From Manis javanica (Eukaryota; Chordata; Mammalia; Pholidota; Manidae), in assembly GCF_040802235.1 (NCBI RefSeq), contig NC_133174.1, forward strand, positions 131,307,213 to 131,371,212: a stretch of DNA of 64,000 nucleotides, read 5' to 3'. The translations under genes were made by a program, and so were the position numbers. The notes below the pieces were generated by a model. That model ran no database searches and had not been told where the DNA came from. It worked only from the letters and a program-made list of their open reading frames with translations. Of the stretch, positions 49,506 to 61,600 are shown one piece after another. The first letter of the stretch is position 1. Each line of letters starts with the position of its first letter.

Positions 49506-52500
49506 CTATACTCCTCAGATGAGTGAAATCATTTGGTATTTCTCTTTCTCCGCTTGGCTTATTTCACTGAGCATAATACCCTCTAGCTCCATCGATGTTG
49601 CTGCAAATGGTAGGATTTTCCCTCTTCTTTTGGCTGAGTAGTATTCCACTGTGTATATGTACCACATCTTCTTTATCCATTCATCTACCGGTGGACATTT
49701 AGGTTGCTTTCAATTCTTGGCTATTGTAAATAGTGCTGCGATAAACATAGGGGTGCATCTGTCTTTCTCAAACTTGATTGCTGCGTTCTTAGGGTAAATT
49801 TCTAGGAGTGGAATTCCTGGGTCAAATGGTAGGTCTGTTTTGAGCATTTTGAGGAACCTCCATACTGCTTTCCACAATGGTTGAACTAATTTACATTCCC
49901 ACCAGTAGTGTAGGAGGGTTCCCCTTTCTCCACAACCTCGCCAACATTTGTTGTTGTTTGTCTTTTGGATGGCAGCTATCCTTACTGGTGTGAGGTGATA
50001 CCTCATTGTAGTTTTAATTTGCATTTCTCTGATAATTAGCGATGTGGAGCATCTTTTCATGTGTCTCTTGGCCATCTGTATTTCTTTTTTGGAGAACTGT
50101 CTGTTCAGTTCCTCTGCCCATTTTTTAATTGCGTTATTTGTTTTTTGTTTGCTGAGGCGCGTGAGCTCTTTATATATTCTGGACGTCAAGCCTTTATCGG
50201 ATCTGTCATTTTCAAATATATTCTCCCATACTGTAGGGTTCCTTTTTGTTCTATTGATGGTGTTTTTCTCTGTACAGAAGCTTTTCAGCTTAATGTAGTC
50301 CCACTTGCTTATTTTTGCTGTTGTTTTCCTTGCCTGGGGAGATATGTTCAAGAAGAGGTCACTCATGTTTATGCCTAAGAGGCTTTTGCATATGTTTTTT
50401 TCCAAGAGTTTAATGGTTTCATGACTTACATTCAGGTCTTTGATCCATTTTGAGTTTACCTTTGTATATGGGGTTAGACAATGGTCCAGTTTCATTCTCC
50501 TACATGTAGCTGTCCAGTTTTGCCAGCACCATCTGTTGAAGAGACTGTCATTTTGCCATTGTATGTCCATGGCTCCTTTATCAAATATTAATTGACTATA
50601 TATGTTTGGGTTAATTTCTGGGGTCTCTAATCTGTTCCACTGGTCTGTGGCTCTGTTCTTGTGCCAGTACCAAATTGTCTTGATTACTATGGCTTTGTAG
50701 TAGAGCTTGAAGTTGGGGAGTGAGATCCCCCCTACTTCATTCTTCTTTCTCAGGATTGCTTTGGCTATTTGAGGTCTTTGGTGTTTCCATATGAATTTTT
50801 GAACTATTTGTTCCAATTCATTGAAGAATGTTGCTGGTAATTTGAGAGGGATTGCATCAAATCTGTATATTGCTTTGGGCAGGATGGCCATTTTGACGAT
50901 ATTAATTCTTCCTAGCCATGAGCATGGGATGAGTTTCCATTTTTTAGTGTCCCCTTTAATTTCTCTTAAGAGTGACTTGTAGTTTTCAGAGTATAAGTCT
51001 TTCACTTCTTTGGTTAGGTTTATTCCTAGGTATTTTATTCTTTTTGATGCAATGGTGAATGGAATTGTTTTCCTGATTTCTCTTTCTATTGATTCGTTGT
51101 TAGTGTATAGGAAAGCTACAGATTTCTGTGTGTTAATTTTGTATCCTGCAACTCTGCTGTATTCCGATATCAGTTCTAGTAGTTTTGGAGTGGAGTCCTT
51201 AGGGTTTTTTATGTACAGTATCATATCATCTGCAAATAGTGACAGTTTAACTTCTTCTTTACCAATCTGGATTCCTTGTATTTCTTTGTTTTGTCTGATT
51301 GCCGTGGCTAGGACCTCCAGTACTATGTTAAATAACAGTGGGGAGAGTGGGCATCCCTGTCTGGTTCCCGATCTCAGAGGAAATGCTTTCAGCTTCTCGC
51401 TGTTCAGTATAATGCTAGCTGTGGGTTTATCATATATGGCCTTTATTATGTTGAGGTACTTGCCCTCTATTCCCATTTTGCTGAGAGTTTTTATCATGAA
51501 TGGATGTTGAATTTTGTCAAATGCTTTTTCAGCATCTATGGAGATGATCATGTGGTTTTTGTCTTTCTTTTTGTTGATGTGGTGGATGATGTTGATGGAT
51601 TTTCGAATGTTGTACCATCCTTGCATCCCTGGGATGAACACCACTTGGTCATGGTGTATGATCCTTTTGATATACTGTTGAATTCTGTTTGCTAATATTT
51701 TATTGAGTATTTTTGCATCTACATTCATCAGGGATATTGGTCTGTAATTTTCTTTTTTGGTGGGGTCTTTGCCTGGTTTTGGTATTTGGGTGATGTTGGC
51801 CTCATAGAATGAGTTTGGGAGTATTCCCTCTTCTTCTATTTTATGGAACACTTTAAGGAGAATGGGTATTATGTCTTCTTTGTGTGTCTGATAAAATTCC
51901 GAGGTAAATCCATCCGGCCCCGGGGTTTTGTTCTTGGGTAGTTTTTTGATTAGTGTTTGAATTTCTTTGCTCGTAATTGGTTTGTTTAACTTTTGTGTTT
52001 CTTCCTTGGTCAGTCTTGGGAGGTTGTATTTTTCTAGGAAGTTGTCCATTTCTTCTAGGTTTTTCAGCGTGTTGGCATATAGGTTTTCATAGTAGTCTTT
52101 AATAATTCTTTGTATTTCTGTGGAGTCTGTCATGATTTTTCCATTCTCATTTCTGATTATGTTGATTTGTGTTGACTCTCTTTTTCTCTTAATAAGTTGG
52201 GCTAGAGGCTTATCTATTTTGTTTATTTTCTTGAAGAACCAGCTCTTGGTTTCGTTGATTTTTGCTATTGTTTTATTCTTCTCAATTTTGTTTATTTCTT
52301 CTCTGATCTTTATTATGTCCCTCCTTCTGCTGACTTTAGGCCTCATTTGTTCTTCTTTTTCCAGTTTCAATAATTGTGATGTTAGACTATTCATTTGGGA
52401 TTGTTCTTCCTTCTTCAAGTGTGCCTGGATTGCTATATACTTTCCTCTTAAGACTGCTTTCGCTGCATCCCACAGAAGTTGGGGCTTAGTGTTGTTGTTG

Positions 52501-53330
52501 TCATTTGTTTCTATATATTCCTTGATCTCTATTTTGATTTGTTCATTGATCCATTGATTATTTAGTAGCATGTTGTTAAGCCTCGATGTGTTTGTGAGCC
52601 TTTTTGTTTTCTTTGTAGAATTTATTTCTACTTTCATACCTTTGTGGTCTGAAAAATTGGTTGGTAGAATTTCAATATATTGGAATTTACTGTGGCTCTT
52701 TTTGTGAGCTAGTATGTGGTCTCTTCTGGAGAATGTTCCATGTGCACTTGAGAAGAATGTATATCCTGTTGCTTTTGGATGTAGAGTTCTATAGATGTCT
52801 ATTAGGTCCATCTGTTCTAGTGTGTTGTTCAGTGCCTGTGTGTCTTTACTTATTTTCTGCTCGGTGGATCTATCCTTTAGGGTGAGTGGTGTGTTGAAGT
52901 CTCCTACAATGAATGCATTGCAGTCTATTTCCCTCTTTAGTTCTGTTAGTATTTGCTTCACATATGCTGGTGCTCCTGTATTGGGTGCATATATATTTAG
53001 AATGGTTATATCCTCTTGTTGGACTGAGCCCTTTATCATTATTTAGTATCCTTCTTTATCTCTTGTTACTTTATTTGTTTTGAAGTCTATTTTGTCTGAT
53101 ATTAGTACTGCAACCCCTGCTTTCTTCTCACTGTTGTTTGCCTGAAATATGTTTTTCCATCCCTTGACTTTTAGTCTATGCTTATCTTTGGGTTTAAGGT
53201 GAGTTTCTTGTAAGCAGCATATAGATGGGTCTTGCTTTTTTATCCATTCTATTACTCTATGTCTTTTGATTGGTGCCTTAAGTCCATTTACATTTAGGGT
53301 GACTTTTGAGGGATATGTACTTATTGCCAT
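49506..53330 (-). pseudogene. L1 ORF2 of copy B, nearly intact
   Basis: Endonuclease-reverse transcriptase of L1. From the ATG at 53,330 to the in-register TAG at 49,506-49,508 there are 1,275 codons, the usual ORF2 size, with no frameshift that I can see. Only three premature stops interrupt it: at 53,043-53,045 (Tyr in copy A), at 49,710-49,712 (Trp in A) and at 49,515-49,517 (Cys in A and C). The central open part is 1,109 codons. Visible: [10 protein letters not shown] in the endonuclease, LIPKPG-type RT segment ([19 protein letters not shown]), FADD active site at 51,225-51,236, and a C-X3-C-X7-H-X4-C motif near 49,893-49,955. Probably inactive in cis. Confidence 0.92.
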
Positions 53331-53525
53331 TGCAGGCTTTAGATTCGTGGTTACCAAAGGTTCAAGGTTAGCTTCTTTAGTATCTTACTGCCTAACTTAG
53401 CTCGCTTATTGAGCTGTTATATACACTGTCTGGAGATTCTTTTCTTCTCTCCCTTCTTATTCCTCCTCCTCCATTCTTCATATGTTGTGTGTTTTGTTCT
53501 GTGCTCTTTTTAGGAGTGCTCCCAT

Positions 53526-54416
53526 CTAGAGCAGTCCCTGTAGGATGCCCTGTAGAGGTGGTTTGTGGGAAGCAAATTCCCTCAGCTTTTGCTTGTCTGG
53601 GAATTGTTTAATCCCACCATCATATTTAAATGATAGTCGTGCTGGATACAGTATCCTTGGTTCAAGGCCCTTCTGTTTCATTGCATTAAGTATATCATGC
53701 CATTCTCTTCTGGCCTGTAGGGTTTCTGTCGAGAAGTCTGATGTTAGCCTGATTGGTTTTCCTTTATAGGTGACCTTTTTCTCTCTAGCTGCCTTTAAAA
53801 CTCTTTCCTTGTCCTTGATCCTTGCCATTTTAATTACTATGTGTCTTGGTGTTGTCCTCCTTGGATCCTTTCTGTTGGGAGTTCTGTGTAATTCCATGGT
53901 CTGTTCGATTATTTCCTCCCCCAGTTTGGGGAAGTTTTCAGCAATTATTTCTTCAAAGAGACTTTCTATCCGTTTTCCTCTTTCTTCTTCTTCTGGTATC
54001 CCTATAATACGAATATTATTCCTTCTGGCTTGGTCACATATTTCTCTTAGTGTTGTTTAATTCCTGGAGATCCTTTTATCTCTCTCTATGTCAGCTTCTA
54101 TACGTTCCTGTTCTCTGGCTTCTATTCCTTCAATGGCCTCTTGCATCTTATCCATTCAGCTTATAAATCCTTCCAGGGATTGTTTCACTTCTGTGATCTC
54201 CTTCCTGACATCTGTGATCTCCTTCCGGACTTCATCCCACTGCTCTTGCATTTTTCTCTGCATCTCATCCCATTGCTCTTGCATTTTTCTCTGCATCTCT
54301 GTCAGCATGTTCATGATTTTTATTTTGAATTCTTTTTCAGGAGGACTGGTTAGGTCTTTCTCCTTCTCAGGTGTTGTCTCTGTTATCTTTGTCTGCCTGT
54401 AGTTTTGCCTTTTCAT
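53526..54416 (-). pseudogene. L1 ORF1 of copy B, disrupted, with duplicated coiled-coil segment
   Basis: ATG at 54,414-54,416 (MKRQNYRQTKI). A stop at 54,156-54,158 interrupts the frame where copy C has Arg, and a further frame break lies near 54,060. The C-terminal domain is open at 53,897-53,526 and ends GILQGLL. The coiled coil carries a tandem 33-bp duplication (about 54,234-54,300; QRKMQEQWDEM twice) absent from copy C. The RRM and C-terminal domain otherwise match A and C. Confidence 0.88.
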
Positions 54417-56006
54417 GGTGATAGAGATAGTTTGCAGAGCTGGTACAAGTGACCGCTGGAAGAGCTTCCCTTCTTGTTGGTTTGTGGCCTTCTCCTGGGA
54501 GAATAGCAACCTCTAGTGGCTTGTGCTGGGCAGCTGTGCGCAGACAGGGCTTCTGCTTCCTGCCCAGTTGCTATGGGGTTTATCTCCGCTGTTGCTGTGG
54601 GCTTGGCCTGGCTGGGGCTGCTCCTCCAAAATGGTGGAGCCCCGTTGGAGGGGGAGCGGCCGGGAGGCTATTTATCTCCGTAAGGGGCCTCTGTGCTCCC
54701 TGTTGCCCAGTGTGTTAGGGTGCCCACAGATCCCCCAGATTCCCTGCCTCTGGTCTAAGTGACCTGTCCTGCCCCTTTAAGACTTCCAAAAAGCACTCTC
54801 CAAACCAAAACAACAACAGCAACAATGAGAGAGGGAACAGAAAGAATAAAAAAGGAAAAAACATGCGATTTTTTTTTTTGTCCTCAGGTGCCGGTCCCAG
54901 GCACCCGCTCACTGGTCCTGCTGCCCTGTCTCCCTAGCACCAGGGTCCCTGTCCCTTCAAGGCTTCCAAAAAGCACCCAGCCACCGGTCCCGTAGGGAAA
55001 AAAAGCTCGATATTCTTTGTCCTCAGGCGCTGGTCCCAGGCACCCTCTCACCAGTCCCGCCGCCCTGTCTCCCTAGCACCGGGGTCCCTGTCCCTTTAAG
55101 GCTTCCAAAAAGCACTCGCCAAAAAGAGAGAAAAAAAGGGGAAAAACGCGCGATTTCCTCCGTCCTCAGGTGCCGGTCTCAGGCACCCGCCCACCAGTCC
55201 CACAGGGAAAAATGCGGGATATTCTTTGTCCTCAGGTGCCGGTCCCAGGCACCCGCTCACCAGTCCCGCCGCCCTGCCTCCCTAGCACCGGGGTCCCTGT
55301 CCCTTTTAGGCTTCCAAAAAGCACTCGCAAAAAAGAGAAAAAAAAGGGGAAAAACGCACGATTTCCTCTGTCGTCAAGTGCCGGTCTCAGGCATCCGCCC
55401 AGCGGTCCCACAGGGAAAAACGTGGGATATTCTTTGTCCTCAGGTGCTGGTCCCAGGCACCCGCTCAGCAGTCCCGCCGCCCTGCCTCCCTAGCACCGGG
55501 GTCCCTGTCCCTTTAAGGCTTCCAAAAAGCGCTTGCCAAAAAGAAAAAAAAAAGGGGGGGAAAACGCGTGATTTCCTCCTTCCTCAGGCGCCGGTCTCAG
55601 GCACCCGCCCGCAGGTCCCGCAGGGAGAAACGCGGGATATTCTTTGTCCTCAGGCACCGGTCCCAGGCACCTGCTCACCGGTCCCACCACCCTGCCTCCC
55701 TAGCAACGGGGGCCCGTCCCTTTAAGGCTTCCAAAAAGCACTCGCCAAAAAAAAACCGCTCCGGTTTCTTTCCACCCGCCGGGAGCCGGGGGGAGGGGCG
55801 CTCGGGTCCCGCCAGGCCGGGGCTTGTATCTTACCCCCTTCGCAAGGTGCTGGGTTCTTGCAGGTGTGGATGTGGTCTGGATGTTGTCCTGTGTCCTGTG
55901 GTCTCTATTTTAGGAAGATTTTTCTTTGTTATATTTTCATAGCTCTATGTGTTTTTGGGAGGAGATTTCCACTGCTCTACTCACGCTGCCATCCTGGCTC
56001 TGCCCT
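54417..56006 (-). promoter_or_regulatory. L1 5' UTR / promoter of copy B, CpG-rich
   Basis: About 1.6 kb, twice the length of copy A's 5' UTR because of a tandem array. High CpG density from about 54,590 to 55,830, against AT-rich flanks. The 5' end reads GAGCCAGGATGGCAGCGTGA; the YY1-type site keeps the CCAT core but is changed by one base from copy A. On the plus strand antisense frames of 78-124 codons cross the array and read outward. Confidence 0.7.
54881..55769 (-). repeat. ~209-bp tandem monomer array in copy B 5' UTR
   Basis: On the plus strand the mark TTGTCCTCAGG starts units whose TCCTCAGG lies at 54,881, 55,020, 55,229, 55,437 and 55,647. The last intervals are 209, 208 and 210 bp; the first unit lacks a ~70-bp sub-block. 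Each unit holds CCTAGCACCGGGGTCCCTGT, CCCTTTAAGGCTTCCAAAAAG and a second TCCTCAGG half with AGGGAAAAACG. Copy A has one copy of the core motif. Confidence 0.9.
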
Positions 56007-56480
56007 GGAAGATGTTATTTTTGTTGATGTCTACCTTGATCACTTAGTTAAGGTGGTGCCTGTGGACTTCTCCATTATAAAGTTAGAGTTATTTCCTTTG
56101 CAATTAATAAATATTTCGGGAGTGATGCTTTGAGACTATGCAAATATCCTGTTTCTCCTCAAAGTTTTGCTCACTAACTTTAGCATCCATTGGTGGATCT
56201 TGCTTGCAACAATTACTAGTTAGTATTCTAATGGTGATTTTCTATTTTCCTCATTCTTTCCACATTTGTTAATGGGAATTCTTCAGTAAGAAAAGACCAT
56301 CCCTTCTGTATTGATTTATTCAATTATTTATATATCTCAGTATGGACTCTTTATGGGCCCACATTCTATTCTATAGGCTTCATCCAGTACTATAATTACT
56401 TATTTTATTGTTTAAATTATTCCTGCTTTACCTTATAATAACTCTCTCAGGTTGATGTCTCTACCCCTTCAATGAGCCTT
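56007..56480. repeat. Old interspersed repeat, right part, between copies B and C
   Basis: Starts with the right-hand target duplication of copy B (56,007-56,022) and resumes the repeat broken at 47,302 (CTTGATCACTTAGTTAAGGTGG, GACTATGCAAATATCCTGTT). It is cut again at about 56,481 by copy C. Confidence 0.55.
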
Positions 56481-56492
56481 CTTTTTTTTTTT

Positions 56493-56819
56493 TGAAAGGG
56501 CATCTCTCATATTTATTGATCAAATGGTTGTTAACAACAATAAAATTCTGTATAGGGGACTCAATGCACAATCATTAATCAACCCCAAGCCTAATTCTCG
56601 TCAGTCTCCAATCTTCTGAAGCATAATGAACAAGTTCTTACATTGTGAACAAATTCTTACATAGTGGATAAGTTCTTAAATGGTGAAAAGTGCAAGGACA
56701 GTCATCACAGAAACTTTTGGTTTTGATTACACATTATGAACTATAAACAATCAGGTCAAATATGAATATTCTTTTGATTTTTATACTTGATTTATATGTG
56801 AATCCCACATTTCTCCCTT
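56493..56819 (-). repeat. Truncated retroviral LTR (U3-R) ending copy C
   Basis: In its direction begins TGTGGGATTCACATATAAAT and ends GATGCCCTTTCA, followed at once by poly(A). Same limits as in A and B; no U5. Confidence 0.82.
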
Positions 56820-58294
56820 ATTATTATTATTATTATTATTATTTTTTAATAAAATGCTGAAGTGGTAGGTAGATGCAAGATAAAGGTAGAAAACATAGCT
56901 TAGTGCTGTAAGAGGGCAAATGTAGATGATCAGGTGTGTGCCTATAGACTAAGTATTAATCCAAGCTAGACAAGGGCAACAAAACATCCACGGATGCAGA
57001 AAATTTCCCTCAAAACGGGGGGAGGGGGTGAGGTTCTAAGCCTCACCTCTGTTGATCCCCAATTTCTCAGCTGATGGCCCCCCTGCGACTGTGCCTGTCT
57101 TAGGTTGTTCCTCCCTTGAGGAATCTTACCCGTCTCTGGCTAACACGTCATCTTCCGGGGCCATACAGGGAAATGTAAAGTTGGTAAGTGAGAGAGAAGC
57201 AATATTGTTTGAAAAGGTTAGCTTTTTACTTCTTTGCAGATTTATGCCCTGTGGCTTCTATGCCCAGCATTTGTCTTGAGGTATCTTTACCACTTGGAAG
57301 AATTATGATACTCAGTAATTTCAATATGAGGCACGAATTCTACTTAAGGGTTGTAGTTAGGAAGGAAGAAGAAAAGCTATAGAAGTAGGAGACGGAAGAA
57401 AACATGGGAAGATTGATTATTTCCTAGACATATCTTCTTGTAGAGTAACATAAGCATGTATAGGTTTTAAACTACTAATTAAATTGCATACACACATTAA
57501 CATAATAGGAATATAGCTACATAACCAAAGCAGGCCTACAATTACCAGCCATCTTCAGTGAAACCAAGAAAACCAGTTAGGCACCCTAGGCATTTGTGAA
57601 AACTTATCAATAATATGATGGATATTGTCTAAATGAATTTGAATAGTTTGATAAGAATCAGACAAATTAAAACAACACATTCCTGGGAACTGTTCACATC
57701 CCATATGTTCTTTTAACAGTAGATAGTCTATAGTAGCACGATTTTGGAGCACTGCAACTTGCACTTCTCCTACTTCTTGGATGACTTCCGACAGTATAGA
57801 TCCAGTCAAATTTGTTGTTTTACTGTATGTACAGGCCAGCTTTGATATCTCCTTCTTCATTCCAATGGCAAATCAGGGAACCGGTGGGATGAATGCAGCT
57901 ACAACTGCAACAGCACCAGGATCTTTGTTGAAGTTTTTTGATGATCATCTTCTGGAATGGCTCTCCCAGAGAATGTTGATGTTGGAAGTTCTTCTTCATA
58001 TCGTATCTTAATTCGTTTTCTAGGTAGCCAAATTAGGCTTTGTTCCTCCGTATAAACACAAACAAACCCTTTGCCCACACTTTGATATGCACTTTATACC
58101 ATTCTGAAGAACTTATTAGAGATCACCACACAGGAACTGCTTTTTTTTCTTTTAAGAGAAAGGAATATTGTCAGAAAAAGTATTTCCATAGCTGATCATC
58201 TGACACCCTTTAAACAATCAAAATTAAGGATATTTAAAGCATGCATTAATTGTTGATTTACAGTTAGTTTTATCCTATCAGGGAGTAATCCCCC
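56820..58294 (-). pseudogene. ERV env 3' remnant and spacer in copy C
   Basis: A 101-codon minus frame (57,860-57,555) covers part of the transmembrane subunit and is the only copy here with a complete CX6CC motif. A stop (TGA in place of Trp) cuts it just before the membrane anchor. A (TTA)n run follows the LTR at about 56,816-56,845. Defective. Confidence 0.75.
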
Positions 58295-58641
58295 TTTTAT
58301 TTCTTTCTTTTTTTGTTATCATTAATCTACAGTTACATGAAAAATATTATGTTTACTAGGCTCTCCCCTATAACAGGTCCCCCCATAAAACCCTTTACAG
58401 TCACTGTCCATCAGCATAGCAAAATGTTGTAGAATCACTCCTTGTCTTCTCTGTGTTGTACAGCCCTCCCCTTTCTCCCCCCATTATGAATGCTAATCAT
58501 TATACCCCCTTTCTTCTTCCCCCCCCTTATTCCTCCCTACCCACCCATCCTCCCCAGTCCCTTTCCCTTTGGTACCTGTTAGTCCATTCTTAGGTTTTGT
58601 GATTCTGCTGCTGCATTGTTCCTTCAGTTTTAACTTTGCTC
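58295..58641 (-). other. L1 3' UTR of copy C and internal A-rich tract
   Basis: The internal tract (T-rich 58,295-58,316) is shorter than in B. The G-rich 3' UTR appears as C-rich text at 58,460-58,560. Confidence 0.78.
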
Positions 58642-61600
58642 TTATACTCCACAGATGAGTGAAATCATTTGGTATTTCTCTGTCTCCACTTGGCTTATTT
58701 CACTGAGCATAATACCCACTAGCTCCATCCATGTTGTTGCAAATGGTAGGATTTGTTTTCTTCTTAAGGCTGAGTAATATTCCATTGTGTATATGTACCA
58801 CATCATCTTAATCCAGTCATCTACTGATGGACACATAAGTTGCTTCCAATTCTTGGCTATTGTAAATAGTGCTGCAAAAAACATAGGGGTGCATCTGTCT
58901 TTTTCAAACTTGAGTGCTGCATTCTTAGTGTAAATTCCTAGGAGTGGAATTCCTGGGTCAAATATTAAGTCTATTTTGAGTGTTTTGAAGAGCTTCCATA
59001 CTGCATTCCACAATGGTTGAACTAATTTACATTCCCACCAGTAGTGTAGGAGGGTTCCCCTTTCTCCACAACCTCGCCAACATTTGTTGTTGTTTGTCTT
59101 TTGGATGGCAGCCATCCTTACTGGTGTGAGGTGATACCTCATTGTGGTTTTAATTTGCATTTCTCTAATAATTAGCGATGTGGAGCATCTTTTCATGTGT
59201 CTCTTGGCCATCTGTATTTCTTTTTTGGAGAACTGTCTGTTCAGTTCCTCTGCCCATTTTTTAATTGGGTTATTTGTTTTTTGTTTGTTGAGGCATGTGA
59301 GATCTTTATATATTCTGGACGTCAAGCCTTTATCGGATCTGTCATTGTCAAATATATTCTCCCATACTGTAGGGTTCCTTTTTGTTCTATTGATGGTGTC
59401 TTTCGCTGTACAGAAGCTTTTCAGCTTAATGTAGTCCCACTTGCTTATTTTTGCTGTTGTTTTCCTTGCCTGTGGATATATGTTCAAGAAGAGGTCACTC
59501 ATGTTTATTCCTAAGAGGCTTTTGCATATGTTTTTTTCCAAGAGTTTTATGGTTTCATGACTTACACTCAGGTCTTTGATCCATTTTGAATTTACTTTGT
59601 GTATGGGGTTAGACAATGGTCCAGTTTCATTCTCCTACATGTAGCTGTCCAGTTTTGCTAGCACCATCTGTTGAAGAGACTGTCGTTTCACCATTGTATG
59701 TCCTTGGCTCCTTTATCAAATATTAATTGACCATATATGTTTGGGTTAATGTCTGGAGTCTCTGATCTGTTCCACTGGTCTGTGGCTCTGTTCTTGTGCC
59801 AGTAACAAATTGTCTTGATTACTATGAGTTTGTAGTAGAGCTTGAAGTTGGGGAGTGAGATCCCCCCTACTTTATTTTTCTTTCTCAGGATTGCTTTGGC
59901 TATTTGGGGTCTTTGGTGTTTCCATGTGGACTTTTGAACTATTTGTTGCAGTTCATTGAAGAATGTTGCTGATAATTTGAGAGGGATTGCATCAAATCTG
60001 TATATAGCTTTGGGCAGGATGGCCATTTTGACGATATTAATTCTTCCTAGCCACGAACATGGGATGAGTTTCCATTTGTTAGTGTCCCCTATAATTTCTC
60101 TTAAGAGTGACTTGTAGTTTTCAGGGTATAGGTCTTTCACTTCTTTGGTTAGGTTTATTCATAGGTATTTTATTCTTTTTGATGAAATTGAGAATGGAGT
60201 TGTTTTCCTGATTTCTCTTTCTATTGGCTCATTGTTAGTGTATAGGAAAGCCACAGATTAGTGTGTGTTAATTTTGTATCCTGCAACTTTCCTGTATTCC
60301 GATATCAGTTCTAGTAGTTTTGGAGTGGAGTCTTTAGGGTTTTTTATGTACAATATCATGTCATCTGCAAATAGTGAGAGTTTAACTTTTTCTTTACCAA
60401 TCTGGATTCCTTGTATTTCTTTGTTTTGTCTGATTGCTGTGGCTAGGACCTCCAGTACTATGTTAAATAACGGTGGGGAGAGTGGGCATCCCTGTCTAGT
60501 TCCCGATCTCAGAGGAAAAGCTTTCAGCTTCTCGCTGTTCAGTATGATGTTGGCTGTGGGTTTGTCATATATGGCCTTTATTATGTTGAGGTACTTGCCC
60601 TCTATTCCCATTTTGCTGAGAGTTTTTATCATGAATGGATGTTGAATTTTGTCAAATGCTTTTTCAGCATCTATGGAGATGATCATGTATTTTTTGTGTT
60701 TGTTTTTGTTGATGTGGTGGATGATGTTGATGGATTTTCAAATGTTGTACCCTCGTTGCATGCCTGGGATGAATCCCACTTGGTCATGGTGTATGATCCT
60801 TTTGATATATTTTTGTATTCAGTTTTCTAATATTTTGTTGAGTATTTTTGCATCTACATTCATCAGGGATACTGGTCTGTAATTTTCTTTTTTGGTGGGG
60901 TTTTTCCTGGTTTTGGTATTAGAGTGATGTTGGCTTCATAGAATGAGTTTGGGAGTATTCCCTCCTCTTCTGTTTTTTGGAACACTTTAAGGAGAATGGA
61001 TATTATGTCTTCTCTGTATGTCTGATAAAATTCCAAGGTAAATCCGTCTGGCCCGGGGGTTTTGTTCTTGGGTAGTTTTTTGATTAACTTTTCAACTTCT
61101 CTGCTTGTAATTGGTTTGGTTAACTTTTGTGTTTCTTCCTTGGTCAGTCTTGGGAGGTTGTATGTTTCTAGGAAGTTGTCCATTTCTTCTAGGTTTTCCA
61201 GCTTGTTGGCTTATAGGTTTTCATAGTAGTCTTTAATAATTCTTTGTATTTCTGTGGAGTCTGTCGTGATTTTTCCGTTCTCATTTCTGATTCTGTTGAT
61301 TTGTGTTGATTGTCTTTTTCTCTTTATAAGTTTGGCTAAAGGCTTATCTATTTTGTTCATTTTCTTGAAGAACCCGCTCTTGGTTTCATTGATTTTGGCT
61401 ATTGATTTATTCTTCTCCATTTTGTTTATTTCTTCTCTAATCTTTATTATGTCCCTCCTTCTGCTTACTTTAGGCCTCATTTGTTCTTCTTTTTCCAGTT
61501 TCGATAATTGTGATGTTACACTATTAATTTGGGATTTTTCTTCCTTCTTCAAGTGTTCCTGGATCACTATATACTTTCCTTTTAAGACTGCTTTTGCTGC

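Larger units (their letters stand above)
47303..56006 (-). mobile_element. L1 copy B: full-length L1 plus retroviral 3' end chimera
   Basis: An 8.7-kb element, minus strand, flanked on both sides by the same 16 bp. In its own direction: 5' UTR with a ~209-bp tandem array (56,006-54,417), ORF1 (54,416-53,526), ORF2 (53,330-49,506), L1 3' UTR, internal A-rich tract, ERV env remnant, purine tract, truncated LTR (47,662-47,339), poly(A) (T-rich 47,303-47,338). The duplication encloses L1 and ERV parts together, so they inserted in one event. It is the best preserved of the four large L1 copies. Confidence 0.95.

Noticed and set aside
49710..53046. Long hydrophobic open frames opposite ORF2 in copies B and C (for example 51,010-51,510; 52,120-52,557; 61,254-61,691)
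   Set aside because: They are antisense shadows of L1 ORF2: A-rich coding strand gives T-rich, F/S/L/I-rich translations. The same frames recur wherever ORF2 recurs.
54881..55769. Tandem array as a CRISPR-like or satellite locus
   Set aside because: Units are ~209 bp, contiguous, have no unique spacers and lie inside an L1 5' UTR bounded by the element's target duplication.
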